From Saprospiraceae bacterium (lineage in GTDB: Bacteria > Bacteroidota > Bacteroidia > Chitinophagales > Saprospiraceae): a stretch of DNA of 64,000 nucleotides. Every line of letters starts with the position of its first letter. The first letter of the stretch is position 1. The notes beneath the pieces were generated by a model that was not told the origin of the DNA, searched no databases, and was given only the letters and a program-made list of their open reading frames with translations. Made by a program: the position numbers and the translations under genes. The stretch lies in contig JAQXDE010000020.1 in NCBI GenBank assembly GCA_029251525.1, positions 1-64,000 on the forward strand, in the 5' to 3' direction. Positions 8,800-17,663 of this stretch are shown in pieces.

Positions 8800-9450
8800 T
8801 TAAGGAGCTAATCTTTCTTTTTTCCATTTCCCTTTCTTTGTTAGCTTATATCTAATCCGATCATGCAATCGACTTCTTCGTCCTTGCCAAAATTCAATTA
8901 AAACAGGCTGTACCAAATAACCTCCCCAATTAGGAGGGCAAGGGAGGACTTCTTCATCTTTAAATCTTTCTTCTAAATCTTTCATACTTTTTTCAAGAAC
9001 TTCTCGGTTTTTGATCACTTTACTTTGTGAAGAAACCCAAGCTCCCATTTGACTTTTCTTAGGGCGGCTTTGGAAATATTTTTTAGAAGCTTTTTTACTG
9101 ACTTTTTTGACTACACCTTCAATCCGTACTTGTCTTTCTAATTCTAACCAAACAAAAGTCAAAGAGACGTTTTTGTTTTTTGCCATTTCTTTACCTTTCT
9201 GGCTGTTATAGTTGGTGAAAAAAGTAAAACCTTTTTCGCTCAATTTTTTTAACAAAACGATTCGAGCTGAGGGAATACCATCAGGACTGACTGTTGAAAG
9301 GGTCATTGCATTTGGTTCAGGTACTTTACTTTGGAGCGCTTCCTTGATCCAAGTTTCGAATTGCTTAAGTGGATTATCTAAAACATCAGAAATATCCAAT
9401 TCTTTTTTGGAGTAATCTTCACGAAGGTTTGCTAACTTTTTTCTAGCCAT
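8800..9450 (-). CDS. pdxH: Pyridoxamine 5'-phosphate oxidase
   Basis: PdxH oxidises pyridoxamine or pyridoxine 5'-phosphate to pyridoxal 5'-phosphate with FMN and oxygen, the last step of PLP synthesis and salvage. I start it at MARKKLANLREDY, giving 216 aa. The frame stays open 21 codons further, but that extension has no family counterpart. FMN-binding motifs are present: PSARIVLLKK, FFTNYNSQKGKE and VRIEGVVKKVS. The substrate motif QGRRSRLHDRIRY and the closing WKKERLAP are diagnostic. It is a single minus-strand gene. Confidence 0.95.
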   Translation of the reverse strand: MARKKLANLREDYSKKELDISDVLDNPLKQFETWIKEALQSKVPEPNAMTLSTVSPDGIPSARIVLLKKLSEKGFTFFTNYNSQKGKEMAKNKNVSLTFVWLELERQVRIEGVVKKVSKKASKKYFQSRPKKSQMGAWVSSQSKVIKNREVLEKSMKDLEERFKDEEVLPCPPNWGGYLVQPVLIEFWQGRRSRLHDRIRYKLTKKGKWKKERLAP

Positions 9451-10052
9451 ATTATATGCTTTATTATAAATTGGGTGATTAGAATTTAATGCGTTACCAC
9501 ACCAAGGTAACAATTATACTTTTATTGGGTTTTGATTTTTTGAATAAAAACTAGTGATCTTTATTTTTAATGTTAAAGTATTTTATTTCAGGGAAAATCA
9601 ATGATGTCACATTTTTTGTTTTAAAGAGCGTATTAATTTTTTTTTGCATATAAAATGAAGTTCTAGTTTTTTTTCAAAAAAAAATGTACTTAAATAGTAT
9701 AGAAACGCAATTATTTTTTGTCACAAAAAAATATAGTGGTGAGAAATATTTTCATTAATACATAACTTTATTGGCTTTTTAGGCCCAGTAAGTGTTAAAA
9801 TATCAAATATTGGTATTCTTATAATATGTTTAATTGATAAGTTACAAAACTTCTTTTCACCGCATTGCATTTCAACTGAATTGCTTGACTTCCATCTACT
9901 TCTTCCCCTATATTTGAGTCAACGAATCGATCTTACAATTTTTTAACACCAAACAAATTTTTTTTAACCTTCATTTTTTATTAATTCCTTATTTTTCTCC
10001 CGCTAGTTTAAGTACAACTTTTTCCAAAAATCTTCCCCAGATAAAAGTCCCA
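9451..10052. other. AT-rich intergenic region upstream of the T9SS protein
   Basis: About 600 bp without a credible gene between divergent pdxH and the large surface protein. It contains several homopolymer T and A tracts (around 9640-9690) and probably a long leader for the rightward gene. I could not identify a convincing promoter, riboswitch or repeat. Confidence 0.45.
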
Positions 10053-13000
10053 ATGTCCATGAATATTTCTACAAACCCAGTAGCTAACCTTACTTTCGTA
10101 TTTATATTCCTATCCCATTTTGCATTCTCTGCAAACATTGCTATTATTGAAAGTACTTCCCATCACCCATTTCAACAAATGGATTTAAAATGGCAAAATA
10201 CTGCCATCGCCTCTGGTCACTCGGCTACTATCCTTTCTCAGACATCTTTGGACGATGTAAATAATTTATCTGGTTTTGATGTTTTAATTCTATCTAACGG
10301 TTTAATTCAATTGACAGGAGCTCGCCAAGACGTACTTCACCAATTTGTGGCTCAAGGTGGTAACGCTTATATTCAAGCAGAGTACCAAACTACACAACCT
10401 GGTAGCGAAGCATTCGAATATGTAGTTAGTCAATTAGGAGGGACATTTAGTTGGGTTGGAGAATTAAGTGGAAATTTAAATCCAATGAATATCTTTGGAG
10501 AATTAGCAGTGGGAGCTTCGCCTGTGACTTCGATTGATCATTTTTGGTACGGTTCCTATGGAGAAGGTGGAGATAATATTATTCCTTTTCTAGAAAAAGA
10601 CGGTAACCACTATGGTTTTACTTTTTGCTCACCTAATACATCGCATGGAAAGTTGGTCACTACTTCTGATCAAGATTGGATTCGACTCGATTACTCGCCT
10701 GAGTTGATTCATAATATCATGAATTTCCTTACAACTTCTGGTTCGCCAATCATCCCATCTATTATTGTCAGCATATCAAATGACGAACCATGTGAAAATG
10801 ATCTAATCACCTTTACAGCTAACATTGGCGCAACAACTTCTTCTGTTCATTACCAATGGGTAGTCAATGGGAACCCTATTCCTAATGCTACTGATACAAA
10901 CTTTACTGCTATTTTTAATAGTGGAGATTGGGTAAATTGTGAAGTTACTTTCTCTGAAAACTGTTCATCACAAATGGTTTCAACTCCACCATTGGAGGTA
11001 ATTATTATCAACCCTTTAACAAGTTCACCTGCACTTACTATTTCTACTGCAAATACTACTATTTGCTCTACTGAATCTATCACTGCCAAAGTCTTGGTTA
11101 CCGATATTCAAGGATTAACAAATGTCTCTTACCAATGGGCATTAAATAATCAGAACATTCCTGGTGCTACTGACACCATTTTTTCCATCAATACTTTGAA
11201 TGATGGAGATATATTAAATTGTCATTTGAGCTACGCTGATTTTTGTAATAATGACGATCAAGTTATATCAAACTCACTTACTTTTACTGTCAATGGTTCA
11301 ACTATGCCTACAGTCTCTATTTTTTCTGACTTTACTTATATATGTGCTGGGGAAATCATAACATTTACAACAAATACAAATCAAGTAGGAGTTAGTCCCA
11401 CTTATCAATGGATGATCGATGGATTAAATGTAGGTACAAATAATCCAACTTTTATTACTTCAGATCTTACTAATTCACAAACAGTAACATGCCTAGTTAC
11501 AAGTAGCGATATTTGTGCGAGTACCTCACTTGCCATATCTAATTCAATTTCAATTGATGTAACCTTGCCACTTACACCACAATTAAATGTTCAAGCAGAT
11601 CAAACTAATATCTGTTTGGGTGAAACAGTTACTTTCACAGCAATTGGAAATAATCTCGGTGCTTCCGCTCAATACGAATGGTTCATCGATGGAGTATCGA
11701 CAGGTCTATTAAATACGCTCTTTACAACAAACAACTTAATTGATGGACAAACAGTCACGTGCCAGGCTATGACCTCTGAAACGTGCGTAACTTCAAACTT
11801 AATTATTAGTACACCAGTTCAGATGGAAGTTACTACTCCAGAAAGTCCAATTATAACAATTACCTCTGATGCCACTTCAATTTGTTCAGGTAGCTCAGTA
11901 AATTTTATTGCTATGGGCGAAAATTTAGGCTCCAACCCGCAATATCAATGGTTGGTAAATGGGACAATAACAGGAAATAATACAAACACTTTCAACACTA
12001 TTTTTACAACTGGAAAAACAATTAGTTGCACTGTAATAGCGACTAACTCTTGTCTAGGATCACTTACGGCCACTTCTAATGAAATTGAAATTACTATTGG
12101 TGGATTACTGCTTGAATTGATCGAAATTCAACCAGAGAGTTGCGAAAACTCTAATGGTTTGATCGAAATTCAAGCGATAGGAGGATTTGGTCCTTACACT
12201 TTTAATTGGGACAATAACATTACAAACACGAACACACTTAATAATCTTTCCGCTGGTAACTATTCTGTTATCGTATCAGATGTGTATGGTTGCTCAGCTG
12301 CACTCGAAATCAATATTCCACACATTGAGGCTCCACAGATTGAGATATTAGAATCATCTAATATCAACTGTACGGATATAGGGGGATCTGCAAAAGTTAC
12401 CATGCACGACCCAAGTCTATTATATTCTTATATTTGGAAGAACGCAGATAATGAAACTATTGCAAGTTCTGAAGAAGTAAAAAACCTTTCCGAAGGCTTA
12501 TATTATGTTGAGGTAACGGATGAATATGGATGTTCAACTTCTGAGGAAGTTTACATCGAAACTGAGTCTCCAATTCTTGTTGAAATATTAGAACCAATAG
12601 CTGTTCAATTGGGAGATGAATATAGATTTCAAGTAATGACGAATAGCACCAACGCTACATTTTCTTGGGGGTATGATGAATCTCTTTCATGCTTAGATTG
12701 TATGGAGCCAATCATTTTGCCAACACAAACTACTACATATTTTTTGACGGTTACAACTACTGAGGGATGTTCTGTGGAGGCACAAGTGACAATTCAGGTA
12801 GAAAAGCCAAGAGATGTTTTTGTTCCAAATGCATTTTCTCCAAATAGTGATGGTAACAATGATACCTTCACTATTTATTGTGGAAATGACGTTGTGAAAA
12901 TTAAGAGACTTCAGATATTTGATCGTTGGGGAGCAGTAGTTTTCTCTAATGCTAATTTTCAAGCAAATGATGAGGCACTAGGTTGGGATGGAGAAATTAA

Positions 13001-13103
13001 CAACAAAAAGAATACAGGAAATGTATTTATTTATTTTGCAGAAATTGAATTTCTTGACGGTCGTATCGAAGTCTACAAAGGTGACGTGACCGCTACTAGA
13101 TAA
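10053..13103 (+). CDS. Large T9SS-exported surface protein with Ig-like repeats and gliding-motility-type C-terminal domain
   Basis: The order of parts in this 1016-aa protein is: a signal peptide; an N-terminal ThuA/GATase-like region (residues about 27-230, with IAIIESTSHHPF and LSNGLIQLTGAR); five tandem Ig/PKD-like repeats of about 85 aa, each with a Cys pair and a YxWxxNG core (e.g. YQWVVNG, YQWALNN, YEWFIDG); two SprB-type repeats (GGFGPYTFNWDN, NLSAGNYSVIVSDVYGCS); and a type-B T9SS sorting domain (FVPNAFSPNSDGNNDTF ... IFDRWGAVVF). It is therefore exported through the type IX system to the cell surface, and adhesion is a reasonable guess. An alternative ATG lies two codons in. It is preceded by a long AT-rich leader and stands alone. 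Confidence 0.88.
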   Translation: MSMNISTNPVANLTFVFIFLSHFAFSANIAIIESTSHHPFQQMDLKWQNTAIASGHSATILSQTSLDDVNNLSGFDVLILSNGLIQLTGARQDVLHQFVAQGGNAYIQAEYQTTQPGSEAFEYVVSQLGGTFSWVGELSGNLNPMNIFGELAVGASPVTSIDHFWYGSYGEGGDNIIPFLEKDGNHYGFTFCSPNTSHGKLVTTSDQDWIRLDYSPELIHNIMNFLTTSGSPIIPSIIVSISNDEPCENDLITFTANIGATTSSVHYQWVVNGNPIPNATDTNFTAIFNSGDWVNCEVTFSENCSSQMVSTPPLEVIIINPLTSSPALTISTANTTICSTESITAKVLVTDIQGLTNVSYQWALNNQNIPGATDTIFSINTLNDGDILNCHLSYADFCNNDDQVISNSLTFTVNGSTMPTVSIFSDFTYICAGEIITFTTNTNQVGVSPTYQWMIDGLNVGTNNPTFITSDLTNSQTVTCLVTSSDICASTSLAISNSISIDVTLPLTPQLNVQADQTNICLGETVTFTAIGNNLGASAQYEWFIDGVSTGLLNTLFTTNNLIDGQTVTCQAMTSETCVTSNLIISTPVQMEVTTPESPIITITSDATSICSGSSVNFIAMGENLGSNPQYQWLVNGTITGNNTNTFNTIFTTGKTISCTVIATNSCLGSLTATSNEIEITIGGLLLELIEIQPESCENSNGLIEIQAIGGFGPYTFNWDNNITNTNTLNNLSAGNYSVIVSDVYGCSAALEINIPHIEAPQIEILESSNINCTDIGGSAKVTMHDPSLLYSYIWKNADNETIASSEEVKNLSEGLYYVEVTDEYGCSTSEEVYIETESPILVEILEPIAVQLGDEYRFQVMTNSTNATFSWGYDESLSCLDCMEPIILPTQTTTYFLTVTTTEGCSVEAQVTIQVEKPRDVFVPNAFSPNSDGNNDTFTIYCGNDVVKIKRLQIFDRWGAVVFSNANFQANDEALGWDGEINNKKNTGNVFIYFAEIEFLDGRIEVYKGDVTATR

Positions 13104-13210
13104 AAAAACTTTTATTTTTTTTGGAAAATTTCGAAAGGTTGAAAAATTGCGATGCAGTTTTTTGACCTTTTCACTTTGTAAGAAGGGATAATTAAAGGTT
13201 AAATTATTAG

Positions 13211-13282
13211 AAAAAAAAGACCCTGTCAATTAGCATTGACAGGGACAAAACAAAAAACAAACACTATGAACAAACACTTATC
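13211..13282 (-). repeat. Twin hairpin element, copy A
   Basis: It consists of an A-run, a perfect 10-bp hairpin (CCCTGTCAAT / ATTGACAGGG, 4-nt loop, 13221-13244) and a 41-bp conserved segment (13242-13282). Read on the minus strand it is a conserved sequence followed by an intrinsic terminator with a T-run, as in the 3' end of a small RNA. Copy B differs at 3 of 41 conserved positions but has an unrelated stem sequence. Confidence 0.6.
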
Positions 13283-13676
13283 TTTAAAATTCCCGAAGGA
13301 AATTATTTTCTTTTTTGAGATCGAAGAGGAAATAGCATATAGTAGTAAAATTAATAATTGGCAACATTTGATCCTGTCCAATCTTTGTATAAATCTATTA
13401 AGATTGAGGTTGGAATATTTTCCAATTTATTATTTTTCAACGATATTTATATTCATGAAAAATAATCATTATCAATTTAAAAGGGGGAATAATTCATTTT
13501 AGTATTTTTGTAAAAGCATTGTTATTTATAGTTTACTTTTAAGAAAATAGCCAAAATATTAGAGGGTGAAATATTGGTTTTTAAATCTTTAAGGAAGTAA
13601 ATGTTGATTGCTAATTCTATTATGGTAGTTGCAAATTGAGTGCCAAAAGCACTATGTTCAAGTTAGTTTTTTAAAT

Positions 13677-13742
13677 AAAAAAATCCCCTCGATATTTCGA
13701 GGGGATAAAACAAAAAACAAAAACTATGAACAAACACTCATC
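13677..13742 (-). repeat. Twin hairpin element, copy B
   Basis: Same layout as copy A: A-run (13677-13683), a perfect 10-bp hairpin (ATCCCCTCGA / TCGAGGGGAT, 4-nt loop, 13683-13706) and the conserved 41-bp segment (13702-13742). On the minus strand it is also the first good terminator downstream of the secreted-protein gene that stops at 13850. Confidence 0.6.
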
Positions 13743-13849
13743 CTAAAGTTAATTAGGAAGATGTATTTTTAAAACGTATTTTCAAAACATAGGTTACAGG
13801 CCTTAAAGATTTTTTCTTTTAAAAATCATATTAGTAAATGCCTATAAAA

Positions 13850-14656
13850 TCACCTCATCCATTTTGGTAATTCGTCGCCACTTTCTCCTTTGAAACTTAC
13901 CTTGTCATTAATTACCTCAAAACTCCAGGTGTGCCTTTTTTTACAACCTGAGATACATCTATCAAATTTAATGATATAATTAATTTCCCAACCGCTAGCT
14001 AATTTTTTTATTTCAATATCATTTCCGTCACCATTTGGTTCCATCAAATCAACAAGTGTTATACTTTCAATAGTTGATAGATCTTTCGCTAAAGGAGCAA
14101 TATTCAATGATTCTTCTGCACGCATGTTGAATGAAAAATGATCTTCATCCCATTCCACGTGGCGGTCTATTTTCAATTTAAATTTTTTACTTAATTCGTT
14201 GATCTTATCATTATCTGTTATATCATCTCCTAATCTAAGTGGTGTAGCCCATTTCGCATTTTTTTTATAGATTACAACTAACCTATCTACAGTAGGAGTG
14301 GGGAAAGTGTGTAATTTATGTTTTGAGGTTACCACCTTTGCTTCTGGTAGTTCACTAATATGAATAGCGATCAGACTTGAATAAATAGACTCAACTATAT
14401 TTTTTGGAACTTTGGCATCCAACATTTCGAAATTAGTCCCATCGACCAATTGGCGTAAGGCTAATCTAGTAGCATCTTTTTTGTATTGTTTTTTTTGATG
14501 ATTGGAAATACCTATAATTGAAGAAACAGGATCACCAATGTTTTCATAACCATACACAAGCGTCGAAGTACTTTCTGCAAGACTTAAAAAACAAATCATT
14601 GCTACTAAAAGCAAGTGCTTTTTAATAGCCTTTTTTCGAAGGTAGATGGTTTTCAT
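13850..14656 (-). CDS. Secreted protein of unknown function with a CxxxCxxxHxW motif
   Basis: I do not recognise the family. This 268-aa protein has a long basic N-terminus and a hydrophobic signal segment (HLLLVAMICFLSLAES). Near the C-terminus is the motif CISGCKKRHTWSFEV, in which two cysteines, a histidine and a tryptophan are closely spaced; this could be a disulfide knuckle or a metal site. A GDGNDIE stretch precedes it. I recall similar 'CxxGCxxxHxW' endings in other Bacteroidetes secreted proteins without an assigned role. It is a single gene; the nearest terminator is the twin hairpin element copy B. Confidence 0.6.
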   Translation of the reverse strand: MKTIYLRKKAIKKHLLLVAMICFLSLAESTSTLVYGYENIGDPVSSIIGISNHQKKQYKKDATRLALRQLVDGTNFEMLDAKVPKNIVESIYSSLIAIHISELPEAKVVTSKHKLHTFPTPTVDRLVVIYKKNAKWATPLRLGDDITDNDKINELSKKFKLKIDRHVEWDEDHFSFNMRAEESLNIAPLAKDLSTIESITLVDLMEPNGDGNDIEIKKLASGWEINYIIKFDRCISGCKKRHTWSFEVINDKVSFKGESGDELPKWMR

Positions 14657-14815
14657 AAATAAAAGATGTTATTATACTTGGTTTTGCTTTAATACAAAGC
14701 AAAGCATATACCAACTTTAAAGGATAGATGGGATAAAAAAGGGAGATGTGACTATTTAATACAAAATATTAAATAAATTATCAATTTGTTAGTTTGTGAT
14801 GAAGTGAGGATTACA

Positions 14816-16627
14816 TTAAAATGTTTGTAATTCGACTAGTTTTTGATAAGCACCTTTTTGCCCTAAAAGAATCTCATGGCGACCTCTTTCAATAATGGTT
14901 CCATCTTGCATTACGATGATTTCGTCGGCATGTTGGATAGTTGAAAGCCTGTGAGCAATGACAATCGAAGTTCGATTTTTCATTAATTGTGTTAAAGATT
15001 GTTGTACTAGTTTTTCGGATTCAGAGTCAAGAGCAGAAGTGGCTTCATCTAAAATGAGAATAGGAGGATTCTTCAATACTGCTCTTGCAATGGTGATTCT
15101 TTGGCGTTGTCCACCGCTTAGTTTATTGCCTCGGTCACCAATATTTGTTTCATATCCATTTTCAGTATTTAAAATAAAATCGTGAGCATTAGCAATTTTT
15201 GTAGCTTCGATAACTTGTTCTTTGGAGATGTTTTTTAATCCAAAAACTATATTGTTGTATATCGTATCATTGAATAGAATAGCTTCTTGAGATACAATTC
15301 CCATAAGATGTCTAAGATCTTTTATTTTTAATTCTTTTATATTTCTCCCATCAATAATAACTTCCCCTGAACTAACGTCGTAAAATCTTGGAAGCAAATC
15401 AGCTAAAGTACTTTTCCCTGCACCTGAAGCTCCAACTAGCGCAATAATTTTTCCTTTAGGGATTATTAAATTAATATTATTTAATATCTTTTTTTCATCT
15501 TTCCGATAAAAGAAATTTACATCTCGATACTCAATAGAGTGATTGAATTTCTTAATTGATAAGGCATTTTTTTTCTCTTTGATTGTCTCTTCTGCATTTA
15601 AAATATGATCAACTCGATCAACTGCGGCAGCTCCTTTTTGGAAATTATAGTATGCTTTTGAGAAGGATTTGGCAGGATCGATAACGTAGTAAAATGCCAT
15701 TAAAAAGGCGAAGAAACTTTCTGCTCCTAATTCTCCACTAAATACTTGTCTTGATCCGTACCATAATAAAATAGAGACAACTGCAATTCCTAAAAACTCA
15801 GTTAATGGTGATGACAAATCTCTTCTCCAAAGTAGATGGGTTAAAGTTCTTTTGTAATCATTATTTTCCTTTTGAAACTTCTCTTCTTGATATTTTTCGG
15901 CATTAAATCCTTTAATAATACGTAATCCTGAAAGCCCTTCTTCCACAATTGAAACTAAGCTACCCAATTTTTCTTGAACGGTAGAAGATTTCTTTTTTAG
16001 AGTTTTTCCAATTCCTCCGATAATGATAGCAGTAAAGATAATGAGAACAAAAACGAACATAGTCAATGCAGGACTCAAGTAAATCATTAATCCTAAGCAT
16101 CCAAACATGATCAAAGGTTCTCGAAAAAAAGCTTCTAAAACATTTAAAATACTCCATTCGATTTCCATCACATCAGTCGTAATTCTAGACATCAAGTCTC
16201 CTTTTTTTTCTTCTGAAAAATAGGAGAGAGGCAAGGCCATCATTTTATTAAATAGTTGCTGGCGAACATCCCGCACAATTCCATTTCGGACAGGAGCCAT
16301 AAAAAATAATGAAAGATATCGAAAAACATTTTTCAATAAAAAAAGTAGAACGATAAAAATGCAAATGTAGGCTAGTGCTATTTCTTTGCTTTCTGTATGC
16401 ATTAAATTACTGAACCAATATTTAGAATATTCAATAATACTTACAGCGCTCCAATATAAATCTGGCTTTTGTATAACAGGTGCTTCAATATCAAAAAGTA
16501 TTTGTAAAAAAGGAATGATTGCTGGAATACTTACGATAGTAAATAAAGCCATGAAGACGTTACAAATAATATTGAGGATGACATTGCGGCGGTATGGTTG
16601 AAGGTAGCGAAGTAGTTTGCGAAGCAT
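14816..16627 (-). CDS. MsbA-like ABC exporter (fused membrane and ATPase domains)
   Basis: The 603-aa half-transporter has six predicted membrane helices in residues 15-330 and an ATPase domain with Walker A GASGAGKST (399-407), Q-loop SQEAILF, signature LSGGQ (503-507), Walker B ILILDEAT and the H-loop IAHRLST. It would act as a homodimer in the inner membrane. The similarity is to the MsbA/lipid-exporter group, but the substrate is not readable from sequence. It follows porD on the same strand after a 15-bp hairpin. In the usual Bacteroidetes order I remember, recN would occupy this place. Confidence 0.9.
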   Translation of the reverse strand: MLRKLLRYLQPYRRNVILNIICNVFMALFTIVSIPAIIPFLQILFDIEAPVIQKPDLYWSAVSIIEYSKYWFSNLMHTESKEIALAYICIFIVLLFLLKNVFRYLSLFFMAPVRNGIVRDVRQQLFNKMMALPLSYFSEEKKGDLMSRITTDVMEIEWSILNVLEAFFREPLIMFGCLGLMIYLSPALTMFVFVLIIFTAIIIGGIGKTLKKKSSTVQEKLGSLVSIVEEGLSGLRIIKGFNAEKYQEEKFQKENNDYKRTLTHLLWRRDLSSPLTEFLGIAVVSILLWYGSRQVFSGELGAESFFAFLMAFYYVIDPAKSFSKAYYNFQKGAAAVDRVDHILNAEETIKEKKNALSIKKFNHSIEYRDVNFFYRKDEKKILNNINLIIPKGKIIALVGASGAGKSTLADLLPRFYDVSSGEVIIDGRNIKELKIKDLRHLMGIVSQEAILFNDTIYNNIVFGLKNISKEQVIEATKIANAHDFILNTENGYETNIGDRGNKLSGGQRQRITIARAVLKNPPILILDEATSALDSESEKLVQQSLTQLMKNRTSIVIAHRLSTIQHADEIIVMQDGTIIERGRHEILLGQKGAYQKLVELQTF

Positions 16628-16643
16628 TGAGAAGAAAGGTAAA

Positions 16644-16679
16644 GGTGAATGATTAACTGATTAAAGTTAATCATTCACC
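16644..16679 (-). terminator. Hairpin between porD and the ABC exporter
   Basis: A perfect 15-bp stem (16644-16658 with 16665-16679) and a 6-nt loop, without a strong U-tract. It may be a weak terminator, an attenuator or an mRNA-stability element. Confidence 0.5.
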
Positions 16680-16691
16680 ATTAAAGAAAAG

Positions 16692-17594
16692 TTATTTTCC
16701 GATTCGTCTATATTCATTAGCATTGGAAGCATCTATTCGAACCATTATTTTGTGGAAGTTATCTTTTTCTGGTTTAGTTCCTTTTTTGAAAATCTCAATT
16801 AGTTCATCTCTTTTACTATTGGCAAACATTTGCATGATCATGGAAGATGGATAGTTTCGATTAACATCTTTCATAGTGGTTATAGCTTCCATTATCTTAG
16901 CTCTTGCAGTGTTGGAATCTAAGTGCATATTATCTAGACCTTCTCTGTGATATTTATACATTGACATTCGGTAGTCTCTAATTCTAGGACTTGTCAGGTT
17001 TTCAATAATCCAGTATCTATTTCTGTTCCCATCGATTTGTCTCCAACCTGGGAAAGCAGATGCTGCATTTTGAGGGACACTTTGAATGATCTCTTGTGCA
17101 GTTCTAAAATATGGATCACCACCAAGCGGTGAAAATGAATCATAATCCATTCCCAAAATTAAATTGACATAGTACCCTAGTAATGCACTTAAGTTATCTT
17201 GGAATAAATTTTTGCTAAATATAATTGGCTGGAAAGGTTCATAATTAAAAACTATATCTTTATCAACATGATTTAAAAGTGGAGTTTCTTCGCTACTTCC
17301 ATAAATAGGGCGGGTTGATTGAATAGCTAGATCTGCTCTGAAGGAAGTTTGAGAAACTTCTTCAGTAATGGTCAATTGTATTTGACATTTGATTCTTTCC
17401 TCTTGTTCGTAAACATCTTCTGTCCATTTACGATTATTCAAAAATTCTTGGATATTAGTTTCCATATCTTTGAAAACTTTAGGATCTACATTTTGTATTT
17501 TAGGGGTATTTACTTTTACATCAAAAAGTAATTCTTGAGCATTTACAAATTGACTCAAAAAAATGATAAAAGGTAAAAGGAGAAATTTTTTCAT
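16692..17594 (-). CDS. porD: Type IX secretion system protein PorD (DUF4835)
   Basis: This 300-aa protein has a signal peptide (MKKFLLLPFIIFLSQFVNAQ) and the DUF4835 signature: CQIQLTITEEVSQTSF, STRPIYGSSEETPLLNHVD, LILGMDYDSFSPLGGDPYF and FPGWRQIDGNRNRYW. DUF4835 was renamed PorD, a factor required for type IX secretion in Porphyromonas. This fits with three T9SS substrates elsewhere in the window. It lies downstream of coaBC with a 69-bp gap, as in many Bacteroidetes. The exact molecular role of PorD is not established. Confidence 0.88.
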   Translation of the reverse strand: MKKFLLLPFIIFLSQFVNAQELLFDVKVNTPKIQNVDPKVFKDMETNIQEFLNNRKWTEDVYEQEERIKCQIQLTITEEVSQTSFRADLAIQSTRPIYGSSEETPLLNHVDKDIVFNYEPFQPIIFSKNLFQDNLSALLGYYVNLILGMDYDSFSPLGGDPYFRTAQEIIQSVPQNAASAFPGWRQIDGNRNRYWIIENLTSPRIRDYRMSMYKYHREGLDNMHLDSNTARAKIMEAITTMKDVNRNYPSSMIMQMFANSKRDELIEIFKKGTKPEKDNFHKIMVRIDASNANEYRRIGK

Positions 17595-17663
17595 TTTAAT
17601 AATTTTGTTATAGTAGAGTTGACATTACTTTGTAAAAGTTAACATCGCCTAAGAGTAGTACTT

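Larger units (their letters stand above)
13104..13849. other. Gene-free region holding two copies of a hairpin element
   Basis: About 750 bp with no gene I would defend. Its content is dominated by two near-identical 41-bp segments, each joined to a different 10-bp hairpin (listed separately). A weak 77-codon plus-strand frame starts inside the first copy (MNKHLSLKFPKEIIFFFEI) but lacks family features. In the second copy the same start gives only MNKHSS before a stop. Confidence 0.5.

Noticed and set aside
9451-9513. 21-codon N-terminal extension of pdxH
   Set aside because: PdxH proteins normally start near MARKK and the extension has no counterpart in the family.
9640-9690. Dense T and A homopolymers upstream of the T9SS surface protein
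   Set aside because: Could suggest phase variation, but the tracts lie far from any start codon and are ordinary for this AT-rich intergenic DNA.
13236-13502. Plus-strand frame of up to 88 codons across hairpin element copy A
   Set aside because: Its start lies inside the repeat element, it has no family features, and the equivalent frame in copy B stops after six codons.
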